A program made the translations under genes and the position numbers. The notes beneath the pieces were generated by a model, which worked only from the letters and a program-made list of their open reading frames with translations, did no database searches and was not told the DNA's origin. From contig JAHRFV010000263.1 of NCBI GenBank assembly GCA_019084435.1, positions 1 to 17,427 on the forward strand: a stretch of 17,427 nt of DNA, given 5' to 3'. This DNA is from Dethiosulfatibacter sp. Lineage in GTDB: Bacteria; Bacillota_A; Clostridia; Tissierellales; Dethiosulfatibacteraceae. Shown in pieces: positions 6,492 to 12,691 of the stretch (position 1 is the stretch's first letter; every line of letters begins with the position of its first letter).

Positions 6492-7427
6492 ATGAACAAG
6501 CTCGTATTTTTTGGTGGGAAAGGGGGGGTTGGAAAGACTACTGCTTCTTCAGCTTATGCGTACCACTGCACGGGAAAAGGGGAAAAAACTTTACTGGTGT
6601 CAACAGATCCGGCTCATTCTCTGTGTGATATTTTTGAAAGAAAAATCGGATCAAGAATAACTGAAATAAAAGAAAACCTATATGCATTTGAGATTGATCC
6701 AGAGGAAGAGAGTAAAAAATACATTAACAATATTAAAAAAAACATGAAAGACATTGTAAGTCCGATCATCGTAAAAGAGATAGAGCGGCAGCTTGATGCG
6801 GCGGCAGTATCACCAGGATCTGATGAGTCCGCAGTTTTCGATAAACTGATGGAGATTATCATAGATTATCAAAAAGATTATGATAGGATAATCATAGATA
6901 CAGCCCCCACAGGGCATACTTTGAGACTGCTTTCCTTACCCGAACTCTTGGGAGGTTGGATGGACAAGCTGATAGAAAAAAGGAAAAAAGCCATGGAGCT
7001 TTATGAGATGGCGACAAGAGAAGATAAAAAAATGGAATCAATCATCGAAAAGGATCCTGTGCTTTCTAAATTGAATGAAAGAAAAGCAAAAATGGAGAAA
7101 GCGAGAGAAATACTAACCGATGGGGATTTAGTGTCTTTTGTTTTTGTGTTGAACCCGGAAAAATTACCAATAGAAGAAACCAAAAAAGCAGTCAACACAT
7201 TAGAAAAGTACAATATAAGAATTAAAGAACTTATTATCAATAGAATACTACCTGAAAAGACAGAAGGTAAATTCTGGGAAAACAGGAAGAAACTAGAGGA
7301 TAAGTATATGAAAGAAATTGATGAGGTGTTTTCTAATAAACAACTGATAAAAATACCTCTGATAGATGAAGATGTTAAAATGGATAATCTCAGACATATT
7401 AGCCAGTACTTTGAAGGATTGGATTGA
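6492..7427 (+). CDS. ArsA/GET3-family ATPase
   Basis: A 311-residue deviant-Walker P-loop ATPase of the ArsA/GET3 group. Seen: P-loop GGKGGVGKTT (8-17, with the signature Lys10), switch I STDPAHSL (37-44) and switch II DTAPTGHTLRLLSLP (136-150). It has one ATPase domain, as in GET3, and would act as a dimer; ArsA of arsenite pumps has two. The cysteines forming the ArsA metal site or the GET3 CxxC are absent: the only cysteines seen are near residues 25 and 45. No arsB, arsC or arsR is nearby, so arsenite export is unlikely. The partner is more likely the small Cys-Cys protein just upstream. GAGGGG lies 7 nt before the ATG. The client is unknown. Confidence 0.88.
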   Translation: MNKLVFFGGKGGVGKTTASSAYAYHCTGKGEKTLLVSTDPAHSLCDIFERKIGSRITEIKENLYAFEIDPEEESKKYINNIKKNMKDIVSPIIVKEIERQLDAAAVSPGSDESAVFDKLMEIIIDYQKDYDRIIIDTAPTGHTLRLLSLPELLGGWMDKLIEKRKKAMELYEMATREDKKMESIIEKDPVLSKLNERKAKMEKAREILTDGDLVSFVFVLNPEKLPIEETKKAVNTLEKYNIRIKELIINRILPEKTEGKFWENRKKLEDKYMKEIDEVFSNKQLIKIPLIDEDVKMDNLRHISQYFEGLD

Positions 7428-7435
7428 GGTATAAG

Positions 7436-7804
7436 ATGGGTTTGAAAGAAATAATAAAGAAAATGCAGAAAGATTATGTCATTAAAAAGGTGGCAAATAT
7501 TAATATGCCAACTTTTAGAGAAGAGTCTATTATTAGAGAGCATATCATATTTAAGGGTAGGGTTCAAAAAGTTGGGTTCAGAATGGAAATGAATCTTATA
7601 GCTCAAAAAATCGGCTTGACGGGTTGGGTCAGAAATAATGATTCGGGAACTGTAGAGGCCGAAGTTCAGGGCGAAAAGAACAAGATAGACTATTTGAAGG
7701 AACAAATGAAATCCTTAAAGAGGGGGAAAATAACAAATATGGAGGTCAGAGAATTGCCTTTGAAAGAAGACGAAAAGCTATTTAGTATATTAGATAGAGA
7801 ATGA
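7436..7804 (+). CDS. Acylphosphatase-domain protein with N-terminal extension
   Basis: A 122-residue protein; ATG 7436 is chosen because GAGG lies 6 nt upstream, rather than TTG 7424, which overlaps the ATPase stop. The acylphosphatase domain spans about 37-95, with FKGRVQKVGFR (catalytic Arg49) and GWVRNN (catalytic Asn67), followed by the usual GTVEAEVQG strand. Such enzymes hydrolyse acyl phosphates such as acetyl phosphate. Typical acylphosphatases are about 90 residues; this one has a lysine-rich 36-residue N-terminal addition and a C-terminal tail, so it may be tethered to a partner. It lies 8 nt after the ATPase stop and is the third gene of that operon. Catalytic residues are intact; the role in this cluster is unknown. 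Confidence 0.85.
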   Translation: MGLKEIIKKMQKDYVIKKVANINMPTFREESIIREHIIFKGRVQKVGFRMEMNLIAQKIGLTGWVRNNDSGTVEAEVQGEKNKIDYLKEQMKSLKRGKITNMEVRELPLKEDEKLFSILDRE

Positions 7805-7844
7805 GTAAAAAATGTTAGTACAAGTAAAAACATACGGAGGTTTT

Positions 7845-8603
7845 ATGAGCAATGTATTAATGGACAAAATGAAACAAGGCACGCCGGTGTATGGTCCTTG
7901 GGTTACAACAAACAGTGTGGATAATGTCTTAATGTTTGGCAGGGCAGGTGTAGATTGTCTGATTATCGACTGCGAGCATGGCAACATGAGTATGGAGACA
8001 GCTGGGTTAATGGTTTCTGTTAGTCGACAGTTTCCTGTATCTCCCTTGTTGAGGGTACCTGGGAACGACCCGTTATGGATAAAGAAAGGACTTGACACAG
8101 GAGTAGATGGGATTATGATTCCGATGATAAATTCTAAGGAAGAGGCTGAATTAGCAGTGTCTAATTGCAAGTATCCACCAGAAGGTATTAGAGGACTTGG
8201 AGCGGGGAGAGCCACCAATTCTTTTGTTGATGGAAATGAGTATTTCAATAGAGCTAACAAAGATATAATGATTATTCTTCAGATCGAGCACTATAAATCG
8301 GTGGAACAGATAGAGGAGATTCTTTCTGTTCCGGGAATAGACGTGGCTTTTATAGGTCCTTATGATCTATCGGTTTCTATGGGCATACCTAGTCAGACTC
8401 AACACAAAGACATAGAGCTTGCCATAAAAAAAGTATTAAAAGCATGTGAAAAGAATGCCATCGTTCCCGGTATATTTGCTGGTAAGGCTCATTTGAAGAA
8501 CTATCGAGACATGGGATTTAAACTACTGTTGGGTGGGTTGGATGGTCATATGCTGTACGAAGCTGCTCTGGAATATAAAAAGGCTTTTGAGGAAGAGAGG
8601 TAA
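7845..8603 (+). CDS. HpcH/HpaI-family metal-dependent aldolase
   Basis: A 252-residue class II (Mg/Mn-dependent) aldolase that would cleave a 4-hydroxy-2-oxo acid to pyruvate and an aldehyde, or run the reverse. Catalytic positions match HpaI: His45 (DCEHG), Arg70 (LLRVPGND), metal ligands Glu148 (QIEHYKS) and Asp174 (GPYDLSVSMG). The ATG at 7845 is chosen over 7812 because GGAGG ends 4 nt upstream of it and the extra residues are not family-like. Members include HpaI, 2-keto-3-deoxy-L-rhamnonate aldolase and 2-dehydro-3-deoxyglucarate aldolase; the sequence does not choose between them. It is the last gene of the ArsA operon, 40 nt after the acylphosphatase gene, and is followed at once by a terminator. 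Confidence 0.88.
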   Translation: MSNVLMDKMKQGTPVYGPWVTTNSVDNVLMFGRAGVDCLIIDCEHGNMSMETAGLMVSVSRQFPVSPLLRVPGNDPLWIKKGLDTGVDGIMIPMINSKEEAELAVSNCKYPPEGIRGLGAGRATNSFVDGNEYFNRANKDIMIILQIEHYKSVEQIEEILSVPGIDVAFIGPYDLSVSMGIPSQTQHKDIELAIKKVLKACEKNAIVPGIFAGKAHLKNYRDMGFKLLLGGLDGHMLYEAALEYKKAFEEER

Positions 8604-8604
8604 T

Positions 8605-8630
8605 AAGTTCTGGAATACCAGAGCTTTTTT
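8605..8630 (+). terminator. Rho-independent terminator after the HpaI-type aldolase
   Basis: AAGTTCTGG (8605-8613) pairs with CCAGAGCTT (8618-8626) in a 9-bp stem with one G-U pair and the loop AATA, followed by a T-run. It starts two bases after the stop codon. Confidence 0.8.
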
Positions 8631-8738
8631 CTTGTTTTACAGTCTCTTCAATCATATATATTTTCTATGACCATGGAACATTTGTCAACGATTTGTTGAT
8701 TTTATCCTGTAGAAAGCGCGATTTGAGTATTCAAAATA

Positions 8739-8747
8739 TGCTATAAT
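8739..8747 (+). promoter_or_regulatory. Extended -10 promoter of the panB operon
   Basis: TGCTATAAT is a consensus extended -10 ending 45 bp before the PanB start. No matching -35 box is seen, which is common for extended -10 promoters. Confidence 0.55.
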
Positions 8748-8792
8748 GAATTACACCGAACTATATAATTTAGAATTAATGGAGGCATTAAG

Positions 8793-9644
8793 ATGGCGAG
8801 AAAAAAATCTATACTCGATCTTTACAAGATGAAAGAAGAAGGCGAGAAGCTGACATGGATTACAGCTTATGATTTTCCAATGGCATCATTTGCTGAACAA
8901 GCAGGAATGGATATGATTCTGGTAGGTGATTCACTGGGAATGGTGGTTTTAGGTTATAATGGAACTGTTCCTGTGACTATGGAGGAATGCATCTCCCATT
9001 GCCAGGCAGTTAGAAGAGGTGCTCCGAATACAATGATCATGGGTGATATGCCCTTTGGATCGTATCAGATATCTGATGAAGATGCAGTCAGGAACGCAGT
9101 TAGATTTCTCAAAGAGGCTGACGTCGATGCTGTCAAACTTGAAGGTGGCGTACGTGTTGCAAGTCGAATCAGAGCGATTTCCGAAGCAGGAATAGTGGTA
9201 TGCGGCCATATTGGATTAACACCTCAGAGCTCAGGTGCATTGGGTGGTTTTAAGGCTCAAGGCAGAAAAGTTGATGGGGCCAGAGATATGATTCGTGATG
9301 CTTTAGCCGTTCAAGAAGCTGGTGCAAGAATGTTACTGCTGGAAGCCATGCCACCAGAGCTGACTGAGTTTATTACCGATTTGCTTGATATTCCTGTATA
9401 TGGGATTGGAGCAGGCTTACCTTGTGACGGACAGCTGATCATATGCGGAGATATGCTGGGTCTTTTCCAAGCATTTACACCGAAATTTGTCAAACAATAT
9501 GCCAATGTTGCTGAAATATGTGTTAATGCTATGAAAGAATACGTTGATGATGTCAAGAAATCAGCTTTTCCAGAAGACAAGCATGTCTATCATATTCAAG
9601 ATAGCATAGGTGAGTTCGAAGAACTCTTTGAGGAATTCAGATAA
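8793..9644 (+). CDS. panB: 3-methyl-2-oxobutanoate hydroxymethyltransferase (PanB)
   Basis: Transfers a hydroxymethyl group from methylene-tetrahydrofolate to 3-methyl-2-oxobutanoate, giving ketopantoate for coenzyme A synthesis. The 283-residue (beta/alpha)8 protein holds the PanB active-site set: Asp46-Ser47 (VGDSLG), Asp85 (MGDMPFGSY), Lys115 and Glu117 (VKLEGG), His139 (GHIGLTPQS) and Glu184 (LLLEAMP). One change from the common pattern is GQLIICGDMLG (213-223), where most enzymes have His before the Asp. It is slightly long, with an acidic C-terminal tail. GGAGG lies about 8 nt before the ATG. panC and panD, often its neighbours, are absent; instead a chromate transporter follows 30 nt downstream. 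It could be a paralogue acting on another 2-oxo acid, but the residues favour PanB chemistry. Confidence 0.85.
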   Translation: MARKKSILDLYKMKEEGEKLTWITAYDFPMASFAEQAGMDMILVGDSLGMVVLGYNGTVPVTMEECISHCQAVRRGAPNTMIMGDMPFGSYQISDEDAVRNAVRFLKEADVDAVKLEGGVRVASRIRAISEAGIVVCGHIGLTPQSSGALGGFKAQGRKVDGARDMIRDALAVQEAGARMLLLEAMPPELTEFITDLLDIPVYGIGAGLPCDGQLIICGDMLGLFQAFTPKFVKQYANVAEICVNAMKEYVDDVKKSAFPEDKHVYHIQDSIGEFEELFEEFR

Positions 9645-9674
9645 TAAAAGTAGTGACATAAAGGAGAACTGCGC

Positions 9675-10841
9675 ATGAGCATAAGAAGTGATTTTTTGAA
9701 AGACGTGTTGATTTGTTCTATAGGTGCTTACGGTGGCCCTGAAGCACATATGGGTGTTTTTATTGATCAATTGGTAATCAAAAAAAAGTATCTGAGCGAA
9801 GAGGATTTGATTGAGTTGATGGCATTATGTAGCATACTCCCAGGTCCTACCAGCACTCAAACCATTGTTTCAATAGGATATAAAACTGGTGGACCTCTAC
9901 TGGCTTTTTTTACTATGCTGGTATGGGCACTTCCAGTTATCATTGCGATGACTTTGCTGTCCTTTTTATACCAATTTCTAGCACTGCAGAACATTTCTCA
10001 GGAAGGACTTCGTTATATAGGACCAATGGCGGTAGGCTTTATTATTGTGGCCGCATACCGAATCGGCAAAAAAGTGGTTACTGACAAAGTGACAATTATA
10101 CTCTTTCTCTTGGGTGCGATTACGACTTATTTCATAAGATCACCCTGGATCTTTCCAATAGTTCTAGTAATAGGAGGAATAACAAGTGTTCTTCTTTCTA
10201 AAGAGCAAGATCTTTGGAACCGCGTCAAACTTAATCCGCCTTGGCCTTATATAATTGCTTTTATAGGGATTGCATTGGGGAGCATAGGTTTGAATCTGAT
10301 GTGGGATAACAGGATTTTAGAGTTATTTGAAAGCTTTTACCGGTATGGTTACCTGGTGTTTGGGGGTGGACAGGTTGTCGTCCCAGTGATGTACAGCGAG
10401 TTGGTAGAGGTTAATCGTTACATGACTAATCAGGAATTTCTGACAGGCTATGGACTGGTTCAAGGATTGCCCGGACCTATGTTTAGTTTTAGTGCTTATG
10501 CAGGAGGGATGGCAGCTCGAGCCGGTGGTGCATTGTTTCAGACAGTTGCAGCTTTGGTAAGCGGTATTGGCATTTTGTTGCCAGGACTACTGCTTATATA
10601 TTTTGTTTATCCGATCTGGGAAAATCTCAAAAAGATAAAAGGGATTAAGGTTTCTTTGAAAGGTATCAATGCTGTAGCAGGGGGATTAATATTCATTGCT
10701 GCGATTATTCTGATGCAGCGAAGTGGATTAGAAATGGATAAAATATTAGTAACCACGGTATCGATACTGGTTTTAATCACAAAAAAATTACCGGCACCAA
10801 TTTTGGTGGTAGCAGCTTTATTAGCAGGTTTTATGATATAA
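9675..10841 (+). CDS. chrA: Chromate transporter family (ChrA, two-domain long form)
   Basis: A 388-residue integral membrane protein of the CHR superfamily with two homologous halves. The first has SIGAYGGPEAHMGVF (about 15-29) and SILPGPTSTQ (53-62); the second has YLVFGGGQVVVPV (about 227-239) and GLVQGLPGPMFS, each followed by long hydrophobic helices. Characterised members expel chromate from the cytoplasm, but many homologues have no tested substrate. The ATG at 9675 has AAGGAG upstream. It sits between panB and ppk2 with about 30-nt gaps, so all three look co-transcribed. No chrB-type regulator or other metal-resistance gene is present, so the substrate should be treated as open; a different oxyanion is possible. 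Confidence 0.85.
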   Translation: MSIRSDFLKDVLICSIGAYGGPEAHMGVFIDQLVIKKKYLSEEDLIELMALCSILPGPTSTQTIVSIGYKTGGPLLAFFTMLVWALPVIIAMTLLSFLYQFLALQNISQEGLRYIGPMAVGFIIVAAYRIGKKVVTDKVTIILFLLGAITTYFIRSPWIFPIVLVIGGITSVLLSKEQDLWNRVKLNPPWPYIIAFIGIALGSIGLNLMWDNRILELFESFYRYGYLVFGGGQVVVPVMYSELVEVNRYMTNQEFLTGYGLVQGLPGPMFSFSAYAGGMAARAGGALFQTVAALVSGIGILLPGLLLIYFVYPIWENLKKIKGIKVSLKGINAVAGGLIFIAAIILMQRSGLEMDKILVTTVSILVLITKKLPAPILVVAALLAGFMI

Positions 10842-10871
10842 TATAATTGAAGATCAATTCAGGAGGTTTTT

Positions 10872-11684
10872 ATGTCTAAAGTCGTAAAACTACCCAAAAA
10901 ACTTTATGAAAAAGAACTGAGAAAACTACATGTAGAATTGGTTAAACTCCAGAAATGGGTGATAGACAAGGGAATTAAGGTTGTGGTTATATTTGAAGGC
11001 AGAGATGCCGCAGGCAAGGGGGGAGCTATCAAACGTGTAACACAAACGTTAAACCCTAGGCACTGTAGAGTAGCAGCACTACCTGTCCCTACAGAAAAAG
11101 AAAGAACACAATGGTATTTCCAGAGATATGTGGCACATCTTCCCAGTGCGGGTGAAATGGTAATGTTTGACAGAAGCTGGTACAATAGGGCTGGTGTTGA
11201 AAGAGTAATGGGTTTTTGCACTGATGAAGAGTATTGGGAATTTCTAAAATCTGTGCCAGAGTTTGAAAATATGCTTATGAGATCAGGGATTGTACTGATT
11301 AAGTACTGGTTTTCTGTCAGTGATGAGGTTCAAATTGAAAGATTCAAAGACAGAATCGAGGATCCGACAAAGAGATGGAAAATCAGCGAGATGGATATTG
11401 AAGCACGAAACAGATGGCATGAATACTCAAAAGCAAAAGATGTAATGTTTGAACACACAGATACACAACAATCACCGTGGTTTGTGGTAGAATCTGACAT
11501 CAAGAGGAATGCAAGGATTAATTGTATCAGCCATTTGTTGAGTCGGTTCGAATATAAACATGTTGAAATGAGAGAAATACAATTGCCGGACAAGCAAATA
11601 GAGACCGAAATTGATAGAACGCCTTACGATTTGCAAAGATTTGTACCAGATGTAGCCACTGAAATTGCCTTAAATGGCAAATAA
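10872..11684 (+). CDS. ppk2: Polyphosphate kinase 2 (PPK2) family protein
   Basis: A 270-residue PPK2-family kinase that uses polyphosphate to phosphorylate nucleoside mono- or diphosphates. Seen: Walker A GRDAAGKGG (43-51), Walker B MFDRSWYNR (98-106), and a lid region with RWKIS (168-172), followed by NRWHEY and the conserved SPWFVVESD (201-209). The single domain of about 270 residues fits class I (NDP to NTP) or class III enzymes; the subclass is not settled by eye. AGGAGG lies 7 nt before the ATG. It overlaps the upstream end of the region preceding the GNAT gene. Its place after a transporter suggests a stress or energy role, but this is context only. Confidence 0.9.
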   Translation: MSKVVKLPKKLYEKELRKLHVELVKLQKWVIDKGIKVVVIFEGRDAAGKGGAIKRVTQTLNPRHCRVAALPVPTEKERTQWYFQRYVAHLPSAGEMVMFDRSWYNRAGVERVMGFCTDEEYWEFLKSVPEFENMLMRSGIVLIKYWFSVSDEVQIERFKDRIEDPTKRWKISEMDIEARNRWHEYSKAKDVMFEHTDTQQSPWFVVESDIKRNARINCISHLLSRFEYKHVEMREIQLPDKQIETEIDRTPYDLQRFVPDVATEIALNGK

Positions 11685-11709
11685 TTCGAAAGCCAAAGGA
11701 GTTGATTTT

Positions 11710-12222
11710 ATGTATATTGAAACAGAAAGATTGTATCTCTTACCTCTGACTTTAGATGAGATGAAACGAGCGTTGCAGAGTAAAACACAATTGGCAAATG
11801 ATTTGGGATTTCAGTTGTTTTCAGAAGAACTGGATGAAAGAATGATTCAGGTTTATGAAGCAAAAATAGATAAGATGGAAAAAAACCAAGAAAACTATCT
11901 GTTTTACACATTTTGGCAATTGGTGCTTAAAGACGAAAAGATAATAATTGGTGAAGTTGGATTTAAAGGGCTTGATACAAAAGATGGAATGATTGAAGTG
12001 GGATTCGGCACAGAAGAACGCTTCAGGAACAAAGGGTATATGACTGAAGCATTGACAGAATTAATTAAATGGGCATTTTTCCAGGATAAGATAAAGATTA
12101 GGGAAATTACTGCTCTGACACTTTCTGATAATATTCCTTCACAAAAGGTCTTAGAAAAAGCAGGCTTATTACTATCTCATGAAGAAAGCGGCAAGCTTTA
12201 TTGGCATGTAAATAAAAAATAA
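11710..12222 (+). CDS. GNAT-family N-acetyltransferase (RimJ/RimL-like)
   Basis: A 170-residue acetyl-CoA-dependent N-acetyltransferase. ATG 11710 is chosen because AAAGGAG ends 8 nt upstream; the in-frame ATG at 11674 would overlap ppk2 and lacks a good ribosome-binding site. The N-terminus ETERLYLLPLTLDEM is the typical first strand of the RimJ/RimL type. MIEVGFGTEERFRNKGYMTEA (94-114, here split as MIEVGFGTEE and RFRNKGYMTEA) is motif A, with the pyrophosphate-binding RNKGYM. NIPSQKVLEKAGL (141-153) is motif B. The substrate, protein N-terminus or small molecule, cannot be told. It closes the panB operon; no terminator is seen directly after it. Confidence 0.85.
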   Translation: MYIETERLYLLPLTLDEMKRALQSKTQLANDLGFQLFSEELDERMIQVYEAKIDKMEKNQENYLFYTFWQLVLKDEKIIIGEVGFKGLDTKDGMIEVGFGTEERFRNKGYMTEALTELIKWAFFQDKIKIREITALTLSDNIPSQKVLEKAGLLLSHEESGKLYWHVNKK

Positions 12223-12223
12223 A

Positions 12224-12238
12224 TGAAAATAATTATCA
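12224..12238. promoter_or_regulatory. Fur box
   Basis: TGAAAATAATTATCA matches the 7-1-7 Fur consensus TGATAATNATTATCA at 13 of 14 defined positions. It lies 8 bp upstream of the -35 box of a strong promoter. It is the only good match seen in the window. Confidence 0.65.
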
Positions 12239-12245
12239 AATAGCA

Positions 12246-12274
12246 TTGACAATCAAAATCGTTTGTGCTATTAT
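12246..12274 (+). promoter_or_regulatory. Strong promoter in the 12.2-kb intergenic region
   Basis: TTGACA (12246-12251), a 17-bp spacer and TATTAT (12269-12274), with TG one base before the -10, is the best promoter in the window. Transcription would start near 12281. No ORF follows before the terminator at 12363. Confidence 0.72.
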
Positions 12275-12276
12275 TA

Positions 12277-12298
12277 AGTTACCTTAATTGAGGTAACT
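12277..12298. promoter_or_regulatory. Palindrome over the predicted transcription start
   Basis: AGTTACCT-TAATTG-AGGTAACT is an 8-bp perfect inverted repeat centred just after the predicted +1. It could be a second operator or, if transcription starts earlier, a 5' hairpin. The half-sites are AGGT/ACCT-like but in the opposite orientation to the classic DtxR box. Confidence 0.5.
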
Positions 12299-12400
12299 CA
12301 TAAACCCTCCATAATATATGATAGACATTTTTTCATTGAACAATTAACTCCAATAATTTCCTAAATATAGTAGCTTTTCCCCGAGCTACTATATTTTTTT
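12281..12400 (+). ncRNA. Candidate Fur-regulated small RNA with anti-Shine-Dalgarno motifs
   Basis: About 120 nt lie between a strong Fur-box promoter and a strong terminator, with no coding frame: the longest ATG frame is nine codons without a ribosome-binding site. The RNA has CU-rich, apparently unpaired stretches: ACCCUCC (12304-12310), CUCC (12348-12351), UUCCU (12358-12362) and CCCC in the terminator loop (12379-12382). CCUCC is complementary to the GGAGG ribosome-binding sites used throughout the window. Known iron-sparing sRNAs of Bacillota (FsrA, IsrR) share this plan: Fur control, C-rich seed regions and a terminator hairpin. An alternative is the leftover promoter of a lost iron-uptake gene such as feoA. 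Confidence 0.5.
12363..12400 (+). terminator. Strong Rho-independent terminator
   Basis: AAATATAGTAGCT (12363-12375) pairs perfectly with AGCTACTATATTT (12384-12396) over 13 bp, with loop TTTCCCCG and a run of T. It would end the candidate small RNA and possibly also readthrough from the GNAT gene. Confidence 0.85.
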
Positions 12401-12510
12401 GTTTTTTTGTACACAAAACTGATTATTTAATTAAATTATTTACTTTTTATAGTTAATTATTTCTAAGAATAAACTAATAAAGAAATTCTGCAATCGAATT
12501 AAAAAACATA

Positions 12511-12539
12511 TTGACAAGGAAAAGGTTTTCTATTATCAT
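12511..12539 (+). promoter_or_regulatory. Promoter of the KAS III-like/Liv transporter operon
   Basis: TTGACA (12511-12516), a 17-bp spacer and TATCAT (12534-12539). The predicted start near 12546 leaves a leader of about 145 nt before the first gene, holding the hairpin at 12553-12595 and a mini-ORF. Confidence 0.6.
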
Positions 12540-12552
12540 TGAATATGAAAGG

Positions 12553-12595
12553 TGTTTCATGTCTCATGTTCGAGAAGAAGTACGAGACTGAAACA
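12553..12595 (+). promoter_or_regulatory. Leader hairpin upstream of the KAS III-like gene
   Basis: TGTTTCA-T-GTCTC (12553-12565) pairs with GAGAC-TGAAACA (12584-12595): 12 bp with one bulged T, and further partial pairing inside the loop. No T-run follows, so it is not a terminator. It could be an mRNA stabiliser, an attenuation element or an operator. No T-box or known riboswitch signature was seen. Confidence 0.5.
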
Positions 12596-12631
12596 GGAAA
12601 AAGAGCATATTATATTGATTGGGGGTATTGT

Positions 12632-12682
12632 ATGGGAGTAGAAGAAATAGTAGTAGTATTTATTGGAGTTAAGACGCTCTAG
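12632..12682 (+). CDS. Possible 16-residue Val/Ile-rich leader peptide
   Basis: ATG 12632 opens a 16-codon frame, MGVEEIVVVFIGVKTL, with GGGGG about 7 nt upstream. Eight of 16 residues are branched-chain, including three Val codons in a row. Its TAG stop overlaps the AGGAGG of the next gene and is in the same frame, so translation could be coupled. It stands before a branched-chain amino-acid type transporter operon. No terminator that would allow classical attenuation lies between leader and gene. It may equally be chance. Confidence 0.3.
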   Translation: MGVEEIVVVFIGVKTL

Positions 12683-12691
12683 GAGGTAAAA

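Noticed and set aside
6492..7427. Arsenite-pump ATPase (arsA)
   Set aside because: There is a single ATPase domain, the metal-site cysteines are missing and no arsB, arsC, arsD or arsR is nearby.
7001..7705. Long minus-strand open frame of 234 residues opposite the ATPase and acylphosphatase genes
   Set aside because: Its protein is Ser/Ile/Phe/Leu-rich low-complexity sequence with no domain, and both plus-strand genes show intact catalytic motifs. It is a shadow of AT-rich coding DNA.
12318..12347. Nine-codon ATG frame inside the candidate small RNA
   Set aside because: No ribosome-binding site precedes it; the sequence upstream is CCCUCC, an anti-Shine-Dalgarno motif.
12546..12691. T-box or other known riboswitch in the leader of the Liv-type operon
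   Set aside because: No T-box motif (AGGGUGG...) and no known aptamer core could be seen; only a simple hairpin and a mini-ORF.
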